NCBI GenBank assembly: GCA_013399695.1
Contig: VXAU01006141.1
Span: 1,431,236-1,495,235, forward strand
Origin: Formicarius rufipectus
Taxonomy: Eukaryota > Chordata > Aves > Passeriformes > Formicariidae
Direction of reading: 5' to 3'
Length of the DNA: 64,000 bases
Below are positions 24,504 through 56,612 of the stretch, piece by piece. The notes under the pieces were generated by a model. The model was not told the origin of the DNA. It made no database searches and was given only the letters and a program-made list of their open reading frames with translations. Position numbers and translations under genes: made by a program. Position 1 is the stretch's first letter. Each line of letters starts with the position of its first letter.

Positions 24504-27205
24504 CTCTGGCAGATCAACACTCCCACCCAACTTGGTGTCACCAAATCTGTTGTCATGTTCCACCATGGTGAATCAATACTCATCAGTTTGATCCTTTCTT
24601 TCCAAGGACAAAAAGCTAACTGGCTTGCATTACAAGAACCAGATATTGATAGTATATGTATCCTACTGCTTCACACAGTCAGTCCTAAACTGCTATTTTT
24701 AAACTGTTACTTTATTTTATGATGAAGTGTTTTGTAGACTTCAGGATATCCTGGATTTTTCTACTGCTAACAGCAAGGTAAAGTTAAATTCAACTATATA
24801 AAAAAGGAGGCAGTAAAGACAAAACTTTCCTACTTAGTCTTCTTTTCAACTGTAACCCAGCTTCATTCTATTCTGACTTCCACAGGTATTCAGAAAAATT
24901 TAGGTATCACAAAATATAATAATTTTTGAAACAAGCACTATAATCATTGCACACAAAAGATGAGGTAATTTTCTCTTTCTGAAAAGCATTTACTACATAT
25001 ATGTTCATACTATTATAGACATTCACACAGTGCTTTTTATCACAGAATTACCTTCAGCAGTATCTGCTGGGGCACATATAAGCCAGACCCAACTGTATCT
25101 GCCACACAACTAAAAAGCGGGAACACTGCCCATTTCTCTTCCTTACAAACCCTGAAAGTGTTAAAAGGTTTTAAGATAAAGTGCAGAAAATTGCTCTAGG
25201 AGCATATTTACAGCTACAAAAGTATTTCTTTGCTTTTAGTATATACAAGCATATAATATGCAAACACAGTGAGTGCCCCTGACTTTCTGGACAGGATTCA
25301 GAACCCTTTTAAAAATGAAAAAAAACCCAACCAAGTCACAGGAACACTTTTCTTCTAAATATACTGCACAGCTATAGAATGGCACCCACGGTAGCTCTGC
25401 AGGCCTGAAAGAACACATATATTCATTCTGTAGAGTTTCCCAAACTTGCTAAGTGATCAAAGGCAAAGACTCTGTCCTACACACTCTTAATATGCCTTAG
25501 ATAGTATCTGTTCTTTGCATCTTCCAGCTATAGATAATGACATTACAGGTTTTCTTCTTAATAGACTGGTTCTATAAACCAATAGAATTTGCTTAACCAG
25601 AGAAGAACTACCACAGTAAAAACCACCCAAACCTGAAAAAGCACTTAAAAGATATGCTTTTGGTTGGCCAAAGTCAGCTAAGGTATGATGAAAAAATAAG
25701 ACAAGGCTATTCCCTTGCTCACAAGTATCTGTCCAACAAGTATTTCTTGTGGGCAAATTTGGATGTTTGTATCTTAGCCCCAAAGTCAGCCATCAAGTAG
25801 CTGCATCACAAATAAACAATCATAGCCTTGGTGATGAGAATTTCCACTATCAGTAGTGGAGCCATCAATGTGAACAATTTCAGGGGTTCTACAGTGAGAA
25901 AAATAAGTATTTTGATGAGAATTACAGTGATTGAATGGCTGTAACTTCTGCCTTAAACATTTCAGGCTTCTGGAACAGAAGTGGATTCCCTTTGGGTGAA
26001 TACTCTGGCCCTAGAAATACCCTATATGAGACTGTGCAGGACTCTCAGGAACCATGCACTCAATATAACCTAAGTAATTGGACAATATACATCTAGTATG
26101 TATCATTGACTTACCTAGAAATACATTCAATATTCAATCACCTGCTTCTTAGCACAACTACCTCTCTCCATCAGGCTGGGAAATTGAATTTTGCATCCCT
26201 CCAACCACTGATAACATCAGGCAGAATAAGTGGCATCTAACTCAAAGAACAAATATAATTTTTTAACTGGAAGGTAGCAGAGTAAAAAATTTGTGAAATA
26301 CTATAGCCTAATCCCATCTGTCATAAAAGGGAGTTCAGAAACTTTTCAGTTATTCAAGTGATTTGCAAAACAGTAAAGGAAACACCTGGGGCCCCAAATA
26401 TGCAGACTTTCACCTGCTCTCATAATAACTGGCAATCCCTCAAATGACTAGACTATTCATAGTAACTACTGCTGCATCAAAGATCTTAGCTAGGTATGGT
26501 TGAACTCAGCAGGGAGACAGCACATCACATGCCCAAATTCTCTGGCAGGGAAAGAACTCAGCAGTTACAGCAGGCACAGCTGCACTGGGTACGTTTCTTG
26601 GGAGAAGTGCTAACAGCATTCTGCTGAGGAGTTCACAGGTTGTGCCCTCTCCATCCTCCCCTTCGGAGATCAGAACACTCATCAGTATCTTCGGCAGCCA
26701 TGAGAGACTCACACTGTTAGACCCTGTACCTGTGTAATTGATGTGGTGGGAGGGAAGACTGATGCTCTCAGGTACAATGCAAATGTTTTTAAAGTCTGCT
26801 TAGTTGTGTTGCAGAGCATAAGACTCCCAATTAATGATCACTGAAAGAAGTAACACCAAATTTGGTATCTGACTCAAATCTGACTACTTTAGTCACCCAG
26901 GGTGAATTGATGACTTTGCTTTTAAAGCGAGCTGTAAATACATTAAGGAGACATGAACCGTTACATTGAGCAGCACTGAACTCGGGCCATCCTGATGCGA
27001 GATCTCAACTATTGAAGCAATTTACTAAGGCCTAGATGTGAGAATGGTCATTATGCCTTATTTTTGGAAGGGGAAAAAAAAAAAAAAGTCTTTGAAAGTA
27101 ATTTAAGAATTGCAATTACCAAAATCACTTAAAAAAAAAAATAAAATCTTACCTTGCATGAATATAACATGAAATGGTATTAACTAGGACTTGCTTAAGT
27201 GTTAC
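24504..27205. other. Intergenic, no feature recognised
   Basis: About 2.7 kb of AT-rich sequence with A-runs near 27070 and 27130. Open frames are short and resemble no known protein. Confidence 0.55.
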
Positions 27206-28192
27206 CAGGTCACCAGTGGAGTAGCCCAGGGGCTGATACAAGGGCTGATACTGTTTAACATCTCTATTAACAACCTGGATGCTGAGACCGGATATATACT
27301 CAGCAAGTCTGCACACAATCTAAAATGGCAGGAGTGGCTGATGCACCAGATAGCTGTGCTGCCATTCACAGAGACCTGGACAGGCTGGAAAACTGGGCTT
27401 AGAGGAATCTCATGAAGCAGAAGTGCATTTAGGGAGGAACAAGCCCAGGCACAAGTGCATGCTGAGGACCAACCATCTGCAAAGCAGCTTTGTAGAAAAA
27501 GACCACAGAATCCTGGGGGACAAGATGAACAGAAGCAAGCATTGTATGTCCTTACAGCAAAGAAAAAGAGCCAATAGTATCCTGCGTTAGTTATGGTGCC
27601 AGGTTATCCTCTGCTACCCGGCACTGGTGAGGACACACCTGGAGTGCTGAGTCTAGCTCTAGGCTCACCAGTATAAGAAAGATATGAACTTAGTAGAACA
27701 AATCCAGTGCAGGGCCACAAAGGACTTTCATATGTGGAAAGGCTGAGAGAACTGGGATGAGAAGAGAGTATCACTGTTTGTAAATACCTGATAAGGGGCA
27801 GGGGAGTGGTGCGGGTGGTGGTGAAGAGAGGCACAAGCTCTTCTCAGCATTTTCTGTCCAGTGACAGGACAAGAGGCAATGGCCATAAACAAAAAAACCC
27901 CCACAAAACAAAAACCCCACAACCCACAAATGAACACACCACCCACCCAGAAAACCCCAAACAAAACCCCCCACCAACAAAAAAAACCAAAACCAATAGG
28001 AAATTTGATCTCAACAGAAGAAAATGCTTTTATTGTGGGGGTGGTCAAACACTGGAACCGATTGCCCAGACAAGCTGTGGAGTTTCCATCTGTGGAGATA
28101 ACCAGATCTTCACTGGACATGGTCTTGGGCAACCTGTTCTATCAGGGGCTTGGACTGTTTTATCTTCCAACCTAAATGATCCTGTGATTTTG
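27206..28192 (+). mobile_element. CR1 LINE fragment interrupted by an A/C tract
   Basis: Begins in the RT domain (GGTCACCAGTGGAGTAGCCC, CTGATACTGTTTAACATCTC, AACCTGGATG), where CR1 RTs encode VTSG.PQG..LGP.LFN..INDLD. The FADD catalytic box is degraded. It continues through the ORF2 3' end to GGCAATGGCCATAAAC at about 27886, is interrupted by about 110 bp of A/C low complexity, and resumes GGAAATTTGATCTCAACAGA at 27999 through ACTGGAACCGATTGCCCAGA to a degraded tail at about 28192. Not functional. Confidence 0.9.
27887..27996. repeat. A/C low-complexity tract inside CR1
   Basis: About 110 bp almost free of G and T (AAAAACCCCCAC, AACCCCACAACC, CCCCCCACC units). The CR1 sequence on either side is contiguous in the element, so this arose within it. 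Confidence 0.9.
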
Positions 28193-28960
28193 TGAAATAG
28201 AAAAGTAAAATCATTCTACTTGCGTAGCTCTGTATTCTATTCTCCAGTTTATTAGACCAAAAGGCACTTCTTTTGGTTAAACTATTTTATCAAACTAGTT
28301 AAACCAAGGATTCTGAATTCCTAACAGCATTGAGATAACTGACTCATATTTCATGTGTTCATATTCATTTATGTTCAGGAAGAACTCCACTACACATTTA
28401 CCAACAGTGCAATCTTAAGCATCACCAACTACATCAAAAATATATTAGACAAGTCTCATTAGCTCCTCAAAATGAATACACCATAGTGATCTGACTAGTT
28501 ACATTAAAAAGGAAGATAGTTAGTAAGAATGGGATCTTTTTCATTACCCCACACTTGTATGCAGATCTTAATATTACCATTTTAACGCTGTGTATAGAAA
28601 TAAACTGCCTCTGCAGCTCAGTTTATAATCTGAGCTCAATACTGACACTCAGAGCCCATGAAGGATTTGTTACGTAGCCAGCCTCACTGAAAGGTCTGCA
28701 TAGGCATGTCTTTAAATGACTGGGCTTGCAACCTTATACATTCAATATAATTCCCTTTGAATTTCACTGCACTGTTAGAGACTTGGCTGCATCTTGCCTA
28801 TCACGACTGGGCAAATGCATACTTCCTCTTCCTAAATGAAAGATGGGCTAATGCACCAATGCCCTGATGGGGGAAGAGGGAAGCTCACAAAAAAAGGTGT
28901 TAGAAAATATTATAAGGAAAATACTGGCTTTGTTTCCCCCTCAAAAAACCTACAAACACA
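28193..28960. other. Intergenic, nothing recognised
   Basis: AT-rich unique sequence between the CR1 copy and a long A/C tract. Confidence 0.55.
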
Positions 28961-28961
28961 T

Positions 28962-29175
28962 ACACACACACAAAAAAAACCAAAACAAAAAACCCAAACA
29001 AAAACCCCAAAACAACAACAAAACCCAAACAAAAAAACCCAAACAAAGCAAAAACCAAACAACAAACCAAGAAAAAAACAACCAACAAAAAACCCCCCAA
29101 AACAACAAACCAAAAAACAATCAAAAATTCCCCGAAGTACCAAATCCCCCCAACCAAAAAATGCTCCCAACAAAA
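28962..29175. repeat. Long A/C low-complexity tract (about 210 bp)
   Basis: Starts with (CA)n at 28962-28972, then irregular AAAC, AAACCC and AAAACCCC units with almost no T and few G. The longest such tract in the window. It produces long spurious open frames rich in K, Q, N, P and T on the plus strand and in F, G, V, L on the minus strand. Confidence 0.93.
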
Positions 29176-29571
29176 AACCCACAACACAAGGATGTTATTC
29201 CTTACCTGTATTCTTGATGCTGAATCAAATGCTGACTTTGTATATATCCACTGTTCTATCTCCTCTAAGATACCTTGCCAACATTGCAAAAAACATCAAA
29301 AGACATACTATGGTCACATGAAAGAAAAACCAAGCTTATGCCATACGCTTGGCCCACATCAAGAGCAAGAAATTACAGGAATGTTCATGTTACTGTATTG
29401 GATAATTAATCGTAGCGTAACAATTGCATTATACTGTTCCAAGACCAGGCTGGCCAGTGTTTATAGCTTCTGGTTATTCACCAGAGAACTCCTTTGTATG
29501 TGTTAAGAAAGCATGAAAATATATTTTTCAAAAAAATTCAGGTCACTTTGCAATACAGTAGCTACAAAACA
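29176..29571. other. Stretch between A/C tract and presumed MAP3K21 3' UTR end
   Basis: AT-rich with no recognised feature. It may still be part of the 3' UTR if cleavage lies beyond 29572. Confidence 0.4.
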
Positions 29572-32379
29572 TTTATTTTTTTTAAATAAAAACATTTAAA
29601 TCATCAGTTTTCGTAAAATGGAATATCAAGTGTTTATCTTAATCTTTGTAGTGTAAGCACCTTCAGTTTTATGCTAAAACAATCAACATAAATTATTATT
29701 TGGTCAGACTATTAACCTACATTGAAATAAATATCCTTTTAACTGAGACAGCTCACTTAATGCATACCAGATTCCCTTAACTTTACAGAAAGTTTCTCTG
29801 GTGACAAGTGAAACACAGACTGTGATACCATGATTGAAAAATTTTTTTTCTTTTTGTCTTTTTAATTACAGTGAAGACTGGCCTATAATTTTAAACTATA
29901 AAAATAATTATAAAGCACTACAGACTATAGCTTAAAAAAATTGCATCACATCAGAGAAATATCTGAGATGGCTTACTTAAACTGCCTCAGAACAAGAGAT
30001 GGAATACAATCTTCTAAATTACTTAGAATGGTCTAGGCTGGCCATATCATATGTCCCAATCTTCCCAATCCTATGGGAAATTATTCACTGAACAGGAATA
30101 GAAATCTTCATTTAATTGCAAGAGAGATAAGCCACTAATAAGTGAAAATAATATAGCTCAAAGGGCTTTTTATGCTGATACTACTGATTACAAAACACGG
30201 GGTGCAAAATTCAACACTTGAAATTATATAAACCTTAAAAATACGGAACAGAACTTAACAGAAGTTTACAAGTCAAAATACTTCAGCACCTGAGATTTTC
30301 CTGTAGAAAGCCAAACAAAGATACTTTCTTCAGAAATATGTAATAAAATCAGCTCATTTTCTCTCAGTATTATACAGTAATAATTGATCAAGAAAGAGTT
30401 GAAATATACAGAATGCTCCAAAATTCTAATTCAGCCTTGAAGGTAAAACTGCTATCAAGCTATACTTTAAAAATTTGATTCATGATTTTATTTTAGAAAA
30501 AACATTTTGTATTAAAACTGCAATAGACAATCAATTAAAGTGTTCTGGCAAATTAAAAGAAGACTAAACAGTATGCAACTTGAATCATGTTGACAAAAAA
30601 CTAAGAATACTGAAACAGAAATAGATTTGAAGAAAATGTAGTAACTTAATCTGCTATGCAAGCATTTAGATTTACAGACAGCTAGTGGTTTTGTCTTGAC
30701 TTTCAGTAAACTAATACTTTAAGGAAATCCTTTTCTGTATTCACTTTGAGAGCTGGGAAGTTGCATTTTCTGTGTTCTGCTCTCTGTCATTAAGACTTCA
30801 TGATTTCATTTGCATAATTGTGTTATCCTCAAGGTAGACACTATACTGCATCCCAGTCTTAGAACAGAAACTGTCTTTTTTAATCCCTCGGTTTTGAAGC
30901 TCCAAGTGCTTGTGTATTCTATATAACAACTGAGCTCTCATACCCCACACCAAAGGAGAAGAAAACATTTAAAACAAACGTCTTAACGAAACAGTTTTCT
31001 GATGGGAACATAGTAGTTTTAGTCTAATGTTATCTAATTTTATTTAAGGAAATACTTAAATCTCAAATGATCTGCAAAATTAAGACTTCAAATACTGGAA
31101 AATGTGGGATGTCCCTTTAATTCTAAAAATGCTTTCATCAGGGAAAGTATACTGTACATTTGGTTTTATTTAATCATTCACTTAGTGATACTGTAAAAAA
31201 TTAAACTACCAGTGTTATCAAGGCTAAATGTTCCTCCCCCCACAACTATTTGGAATTTTCTGGAACCTTCTATCACTGAAAACCAGTCAAGCACGTCTGG
31301 TTTTGTCCTTTAATTCCTAAATGAGTAAGCAGGCACTCAGCAGTACCTTAGGAAGAAAATCTACAGAGATCATACTGAAAGATTTTATATTATGTTATAG
31401 CAGTTTTAAAATTAAGTGCAATAAAATGCACCATTGGCTCACTTAAAACCAATTATCCTTAAAACCCACCATCTTTCTTCAATACAAGGTGCGGCAGAGT
31501 TTAAAAAACAAGAAGGAGGGGAAAACTCCTCCACCACAAACAAAAAAATCAGACCCAAGAAAATTGCTTTCAGTGCAAACACTGTAGTCTTCAAAAGGTT
31601 AAGAGTACAAATATTTACGTTCCAGTGTATCCTTACCTACAAAGAATGTTGTTTCACATTACAAAGTATGTCAAATACCTTTACTCCAATCGCAATACTA
31701 AAGTTTACTCTCTCAAATCGATATGGTGGCTGAAACTGAAATGTTTATATAAGCAGTGTAACTTTCTGGAGAAACTAATGAACACAGTTGTAAGTTTTCA
31801 CAAAAACCAAGGGCAAAAACTGCAAATTCAGCTGCTGGTACTTAACCAACTGCAGTATCAAATGCCAACAAGCAACCACCTCCCCAGTGAGCAGTGAACA
31901 AAGCCTCTTGTACCAGCACCTTAAATCCCCTGTACCCTTCCCTAAATCTCTAGGTCACAGAGGCAAACTACAGACAACCACTTCTTAGGTGAAACTCTTC
32001 TTGACAGAACACACCCTCACTATATGTTATTAGTTTTTTCCATGTGTCATAGTGACAATTTCTAGCAAAACCTCTCGGACCTAAAGAAAAATGCTGTGAC
32101 ACTGCAGAGGGAGGTGGGCATGTTATTTTAATTATTCAAAATATACTTAGGAAGTTCACCTAGAATACTATGCTTGTAGCATTGTGCTTTTAGAGTAACT
32201 ACCCGGGATTCCAAGAACATTTGAAAAAGGCACCTACTACACTTAATTAGGTGCCCTTTTTAATAATTTTGGTACTATTTGTCACAGTACATCAGAATAC
32301 AGCAGCACAAAGCGTTGACAGATAAGAATTTCATATTTGTTCCCCTTTAAGAAGCAAACACTTTTATAATGAAAGGCAC
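29572..32379 (-). other. MAP3K21: Presumed MAP3K21 3' UTR; exact poly(A) site unknown
   Basis: AT-rich sequence directly after the TGA on the minus strand, with no repeat element recognised in it and no coding exon. Minus-strand AATAAA hexamers (plus TTTATT) occur at 31165-31170, 31039-31044, 30487-30492 and 29572-29577; any could direct cleavage. The left limit given is the most distal hexamer before the sequence turns into an A/C tract and a CR1 copy. No transcript data are available, so the extent is inferred. Confidence 0.45.
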
Positions 32380-52598
<20,219 letters not shown>

Positions 52599-55544
52599 CT
52601 GCAAAAGATTGAGTTTGCAAATTAATACAATGGCAATTTAAAAAAAAAAATCCATTCCTGTTAATAATTTCACAACTTGTACAGCACATATAATTCTGCA
52701 CCTTCAATGTTGTGAAAATATTATTGCAATTTTTATAAGCATAAATGTTTTTTATTACTATTCTAAGCTATTCTAAGTTACAAAAGCAAGAAATATCTAT
52801 AATGTCATGAGCTCTTTATGCAACTATGTGAGCATATATTAAACTAGCATAAGAAATCCATGGGAGGTGTAAAGTAAATCACAAAACTTAAGCCCAGAAT
52901 CTTAATATCCCAAATGATGACAGGCTGTGGAAAAGTATTCACTTTGCAACAGATTCTGAAGTAATAAAAATAGCAGCACTCATAAAGAGAAAGCAGATGT
53001 TAAGAATTCCTATAGAAGACTTAGGAAACAAAACAGGACACATTACGCCACTGTATAAAATCCAACTTAATGATGCACCCAATTCTGGTTCCTACTCATC
53101 TCAGTATAACAGAACAGAGAGAGACACAGAAAAGGACAGAAGGAGGGTGCTCAAAACAATATCCACAGCTACAAGGCATGGTTAACAGACCAGAAGCCTT
53201 CCCAAGGAAAAAAAAAAGTAATTGTGAACAAAATCTATATAACACCACCTACGTAGTGAAAAAAACTAGAGGTAGCAATTGTTCAGTTTCTCAATAAAAG
53301 AAATGGATGCCCAGTGAGGAAAATTAGCAGATAAGAATCAAACCCATGGGAAGTCATTCACACAACACACAGGTAGGTGAACTTTGTAATTCTTGGCATA
53401 GTATGAGAATATTATTATTTTACAAAGCATCTCCACAAATTCACAGAAGTCAACTTGATTTAGGGAATTTATATCAAGGTTCAGAAATCCCTGGACCACA
53501 AATCAGAACAAGCTGGAGGAGTTAGCTTGACCTTGCAAGTCCCCAGCTGGCAACTTGATCCACTGGATTTGGATCAAGTACCTGTTAGATTATATACATT
53601 GTATCTTCATGAATGTTAAAGAGTAAATTATCCTTTTTTGCTGCTGCACCCTAGAGTGTGTATTCAGTGTCTGACTTGTTCATATTGGCAGAGTTGTAGT
53701 ACTTCTTCACCAAACAGTGTTAAGAGAACTCTGTTACTGAGACCTCACGAAGGGGGAGACAGCAGATGGAAAGAAAGCACTTTAACACACCATAATTTTA
53801 ACCACATACTCAGGTTCTCAGTCACTGTTTGTGGTACCAACTGTTAGTATGAACTCTCTGTTAAAATGATCTCCTGGGACAAAGGCCAAAGATTAAACTA
53901 CAAGTAAGAACAATCATAAACCCATGTGTTCTCTACCCATATGTATGGCAAAACACAGTACAGGGAATCCATCAACAAAAAAGCAGATGAGGAATTACAC
54001 TCCCTTACAGAAGAAAAACTGATGACCTTGCATTTGCAATTGAAAGAAATCGTTTTTACTGGTAGAGATTAATGAAACTCTTACAACTGTTTAAGAAAAC
54101 ACATCAAATCCAGCTAAAAGAAAAAGAACCCACATTCCATTTTCAGTAAGCTTCTTAACACGGAGTATAAGAAATGAAGGCCAAACTGGTACAGACAAAC
54201 CAAGAGCTCACCAATAAGAACCAACACAAGTTAAATTCATGCAATAGTTCTTATACTTTTATACTTGAATCAAAGACCTATTGTTTGCTATTCCATTTCA
54301 AACATGTTCAGCAGAATTCCTGACATTCCTTGTCAGTCAATGTGACCGAAACCAAAAACAGTCAGTCTTGCAAAAGGTAATGACTGGCATGTGACCAAGT
54401 TTCATCCTACCAAGGGACAGCGTTTCTTAGTAGTTCAAACTTCCCTTTCGGGCCAGTAGCCAGGCAAACAACACTGTACACACATTACTTAGCAGCTGGG
54501 TAGTAAAAATGCTCAGCATAGCAGAGTAGTACTCTGTAAGAGCTTACCTTGCAGTAGCCTAGCAACCTTTACTGTAGCATCCTTCTGCCACTTCCATAGC
54601 TTCCCAGCCCTTGCTGGCTGCTAACCTAAGAAGTCATTTTACAGTCTCCAGTTTACACTGTTTACTCAGCCCCCACCTTGTTTCTTTTCCAAATCCTTTA
54701 AATGTCTTTTCTGGCTCCAATATACATGCAATGTTAAGTTGGCAACAGCCAGTTTGGCACCTTTGGATTTACTTTAACATTTTTCAGATTTTTTAATTTT
54801 CTGCAAAGAACAGATTCATACTTACAGTAGCACTTTACTCCTGGCAAACACAGCCCAAAATATTTAGAAGTACAAAGACTATTTGAAAAAATACCCATCC
54901 AAAAAATTGGATTAGATTAGAAATGAAGAAATGCACAAAAATTCTGTGTCCTGTGCAAATACTTATTTGCATATAAGTAAGGACATGGGATAAAGGTATT
55001 TATATAACCTTATTTATCTTTATATAAGCAAAAACAGATACCATGTTTTTGAATTATTAAAAATCTAAGATAAGGAGACTTAGTTTGATGCAAGAAAACC
55101 ATGCATTGAACTAATGCAAAACTTCATCTTGGACTGTTATCCAAACATTGTGTGTATTACAGACAGAAATGAAAAAAAATTACAGGAATATGACTTCTAC
55201 CAGTAACACCATTTCCCACTCAATTCTGAGTTAATACATCTCTCTTTGTGACTCTACCTTTCTGCAACATGATCAAGGGGGAAGTAAATTTATTAACATC
55301 CTAGAGCAGAGGCTAGGGTGCCACAGACCAGGCATTGCCTGAATATAAGAGACAGTGCATGCCCAGAATCATTTACACCTGGGGAACAAAGATGTTATTG
55401 GATTCTATTTTCAGTAATTCCTGAAATATAAATCAACAAGTTGAAGATAAAAGCAAAAAAAAAAATAAATCCTTAAGTTAGAGAAAAAAAATGAAAACCT
55501 ACAAATGCTATGAACTAAACTGGTATTAAAACTAGTAGATATAT

Positions 55545-56312
55545 CATAAAATCATAATGGTTGGAAAAGACCTCCAAGATCATTGAGTCCAACCTTTGAC
55601 TGAAAAGCACCACACCAACTAAATCATACCACTAAGTGCTACATCCAGTCATTTCTTGAACATTTCCAGGAATGGTCACTCCACTACTCCCTGGGCAGCT
55701 CATTCCAATGCTTGACAACCCTTTCCACGAAGTAATTCTTCCTAATGTTCAACCTGAATCTCCCCTGATGCAACTTGAGGTACTTTTCTCTTGTCTGGTT
55801 ATTTGTTGCCTGGGAGAAGAGGCCAATCCACACCTGGCTACAATCTCCTTTCAGGCAGTTGTAGAGAGTGACAAGGTCTCCCCAGAGCCTCCTTTTCTCC
55901 AGGCTAAACAGTCAGCTCCCTCAGCTGCTCCTCATACAACCTGTGCCCCAGACCCTTCCCCAGCTCTGCTGCCTTCCTCTGGCCATGTTACAGCACCTCA
56001 ATGTATTTCTTGAACTGAGAGGTCCAAAACTGAACACAGGATTTGAGGTTCAGTTTCACCAGTGCTGAGTACAGGGGAACAATCACTGCCCTGGTCCTGC
56101 TGGCAACGTTATTCCTAATAAAGACCAGGACGTCATTGGCCTTCTTGGCCACCCTGGCACACTGCTGGCTCATGATCAGCCACTGTCAACCAGCACCACC
56201 ACAGCCTTTACCACTAGGCAGCTTTTCAGGCACTGTTCCCCCTGCCTGTAGTGCTGTTTGAGGTTGTTGTGACCCAAGTGCAGGAGTCTGGGAGTCAAGA
56301 CACTTTTGACTG
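55545..56312 (-). mobile_element. CR1 LINE 3' fragment, minus strand (intron 1)
   Basis: The plus strand shows the complement of a CR1 3' end: AATCATAATGGTTGGAAAAG at 55550-55569 (element end), CAGCTCATTCCAATGCTTGA, TTCTCCAGGCTAAACAGTCA and, further in, GACGTCATTGGCCTTCTTGG. The minus-strand frame 56173-55988 reads ASRTRAVIVPLYSALVKLNL, the recognisable end of CR1 ORF2. It lies in the same orientation as MAP3K21 transcription. Not functional. Confidence 0.92.
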
Positions 56313-56467
56313 TGCAGCCAGTGTACATGAGGATACTAATAGCATCCATGACAAAGATGCTGCTATTTAACCATACAGTTGAACAAAACCTTACACTCTC
56401 AAGATGTCTAGCACATCTAAAAAGAACCTAGAAATCCAAGTATTACCCTAGAGCACTGAAGCAAGAA

Positions 56468-56612
56468 ACTCACAAAATTATGAAATAACTCAGGTTGAAA
56501 CAGATCTCAAGATATGTCAAATCCCCCACTCAGAACAGGCATAACATTGTAAAACGTCTAGATCTACTAAGAAATGTTTTTATGAACCTGTAATGTTATG
56601 GCACTCTACAAC
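56468..56612 (-). mobile_element. Short diverged CR1 3' fragment (intron 1)
   Basis: ACAAAATTATGAAATAACTC, GGTTGAAACAGATCTCAAGA and GGCACTCTACAACAG follow the complement of a CR1 3' end (TCATAGAAT...GGTTGGAAGAGACCTC...GATTCTACAAC). Heavily mutated; about 145 bp. Confidence 0.55.

Noticed and set aside
27728..28195. Open frames of 129-134 codons on both strands
   Set aside because: They lie inside a CR1 copy and its internal A/C tract.
1..29000. Search for KCNK1 exon 1, expected 3' of MAP3K21 by mammalian synteny
   Set aside because: No minus-strand frame shows a two-pore potassium channel N-terminus or pore motif. In mammals the gap is large, so it probably lies left of the window.
28836..29321. 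Long K/Q/N/P/T-rich open frames on plus and F/G/V/L-rich frames on minus
   Set aside because: They are translations of the A/C tract, which lacks stop codons by composition. Not genes.
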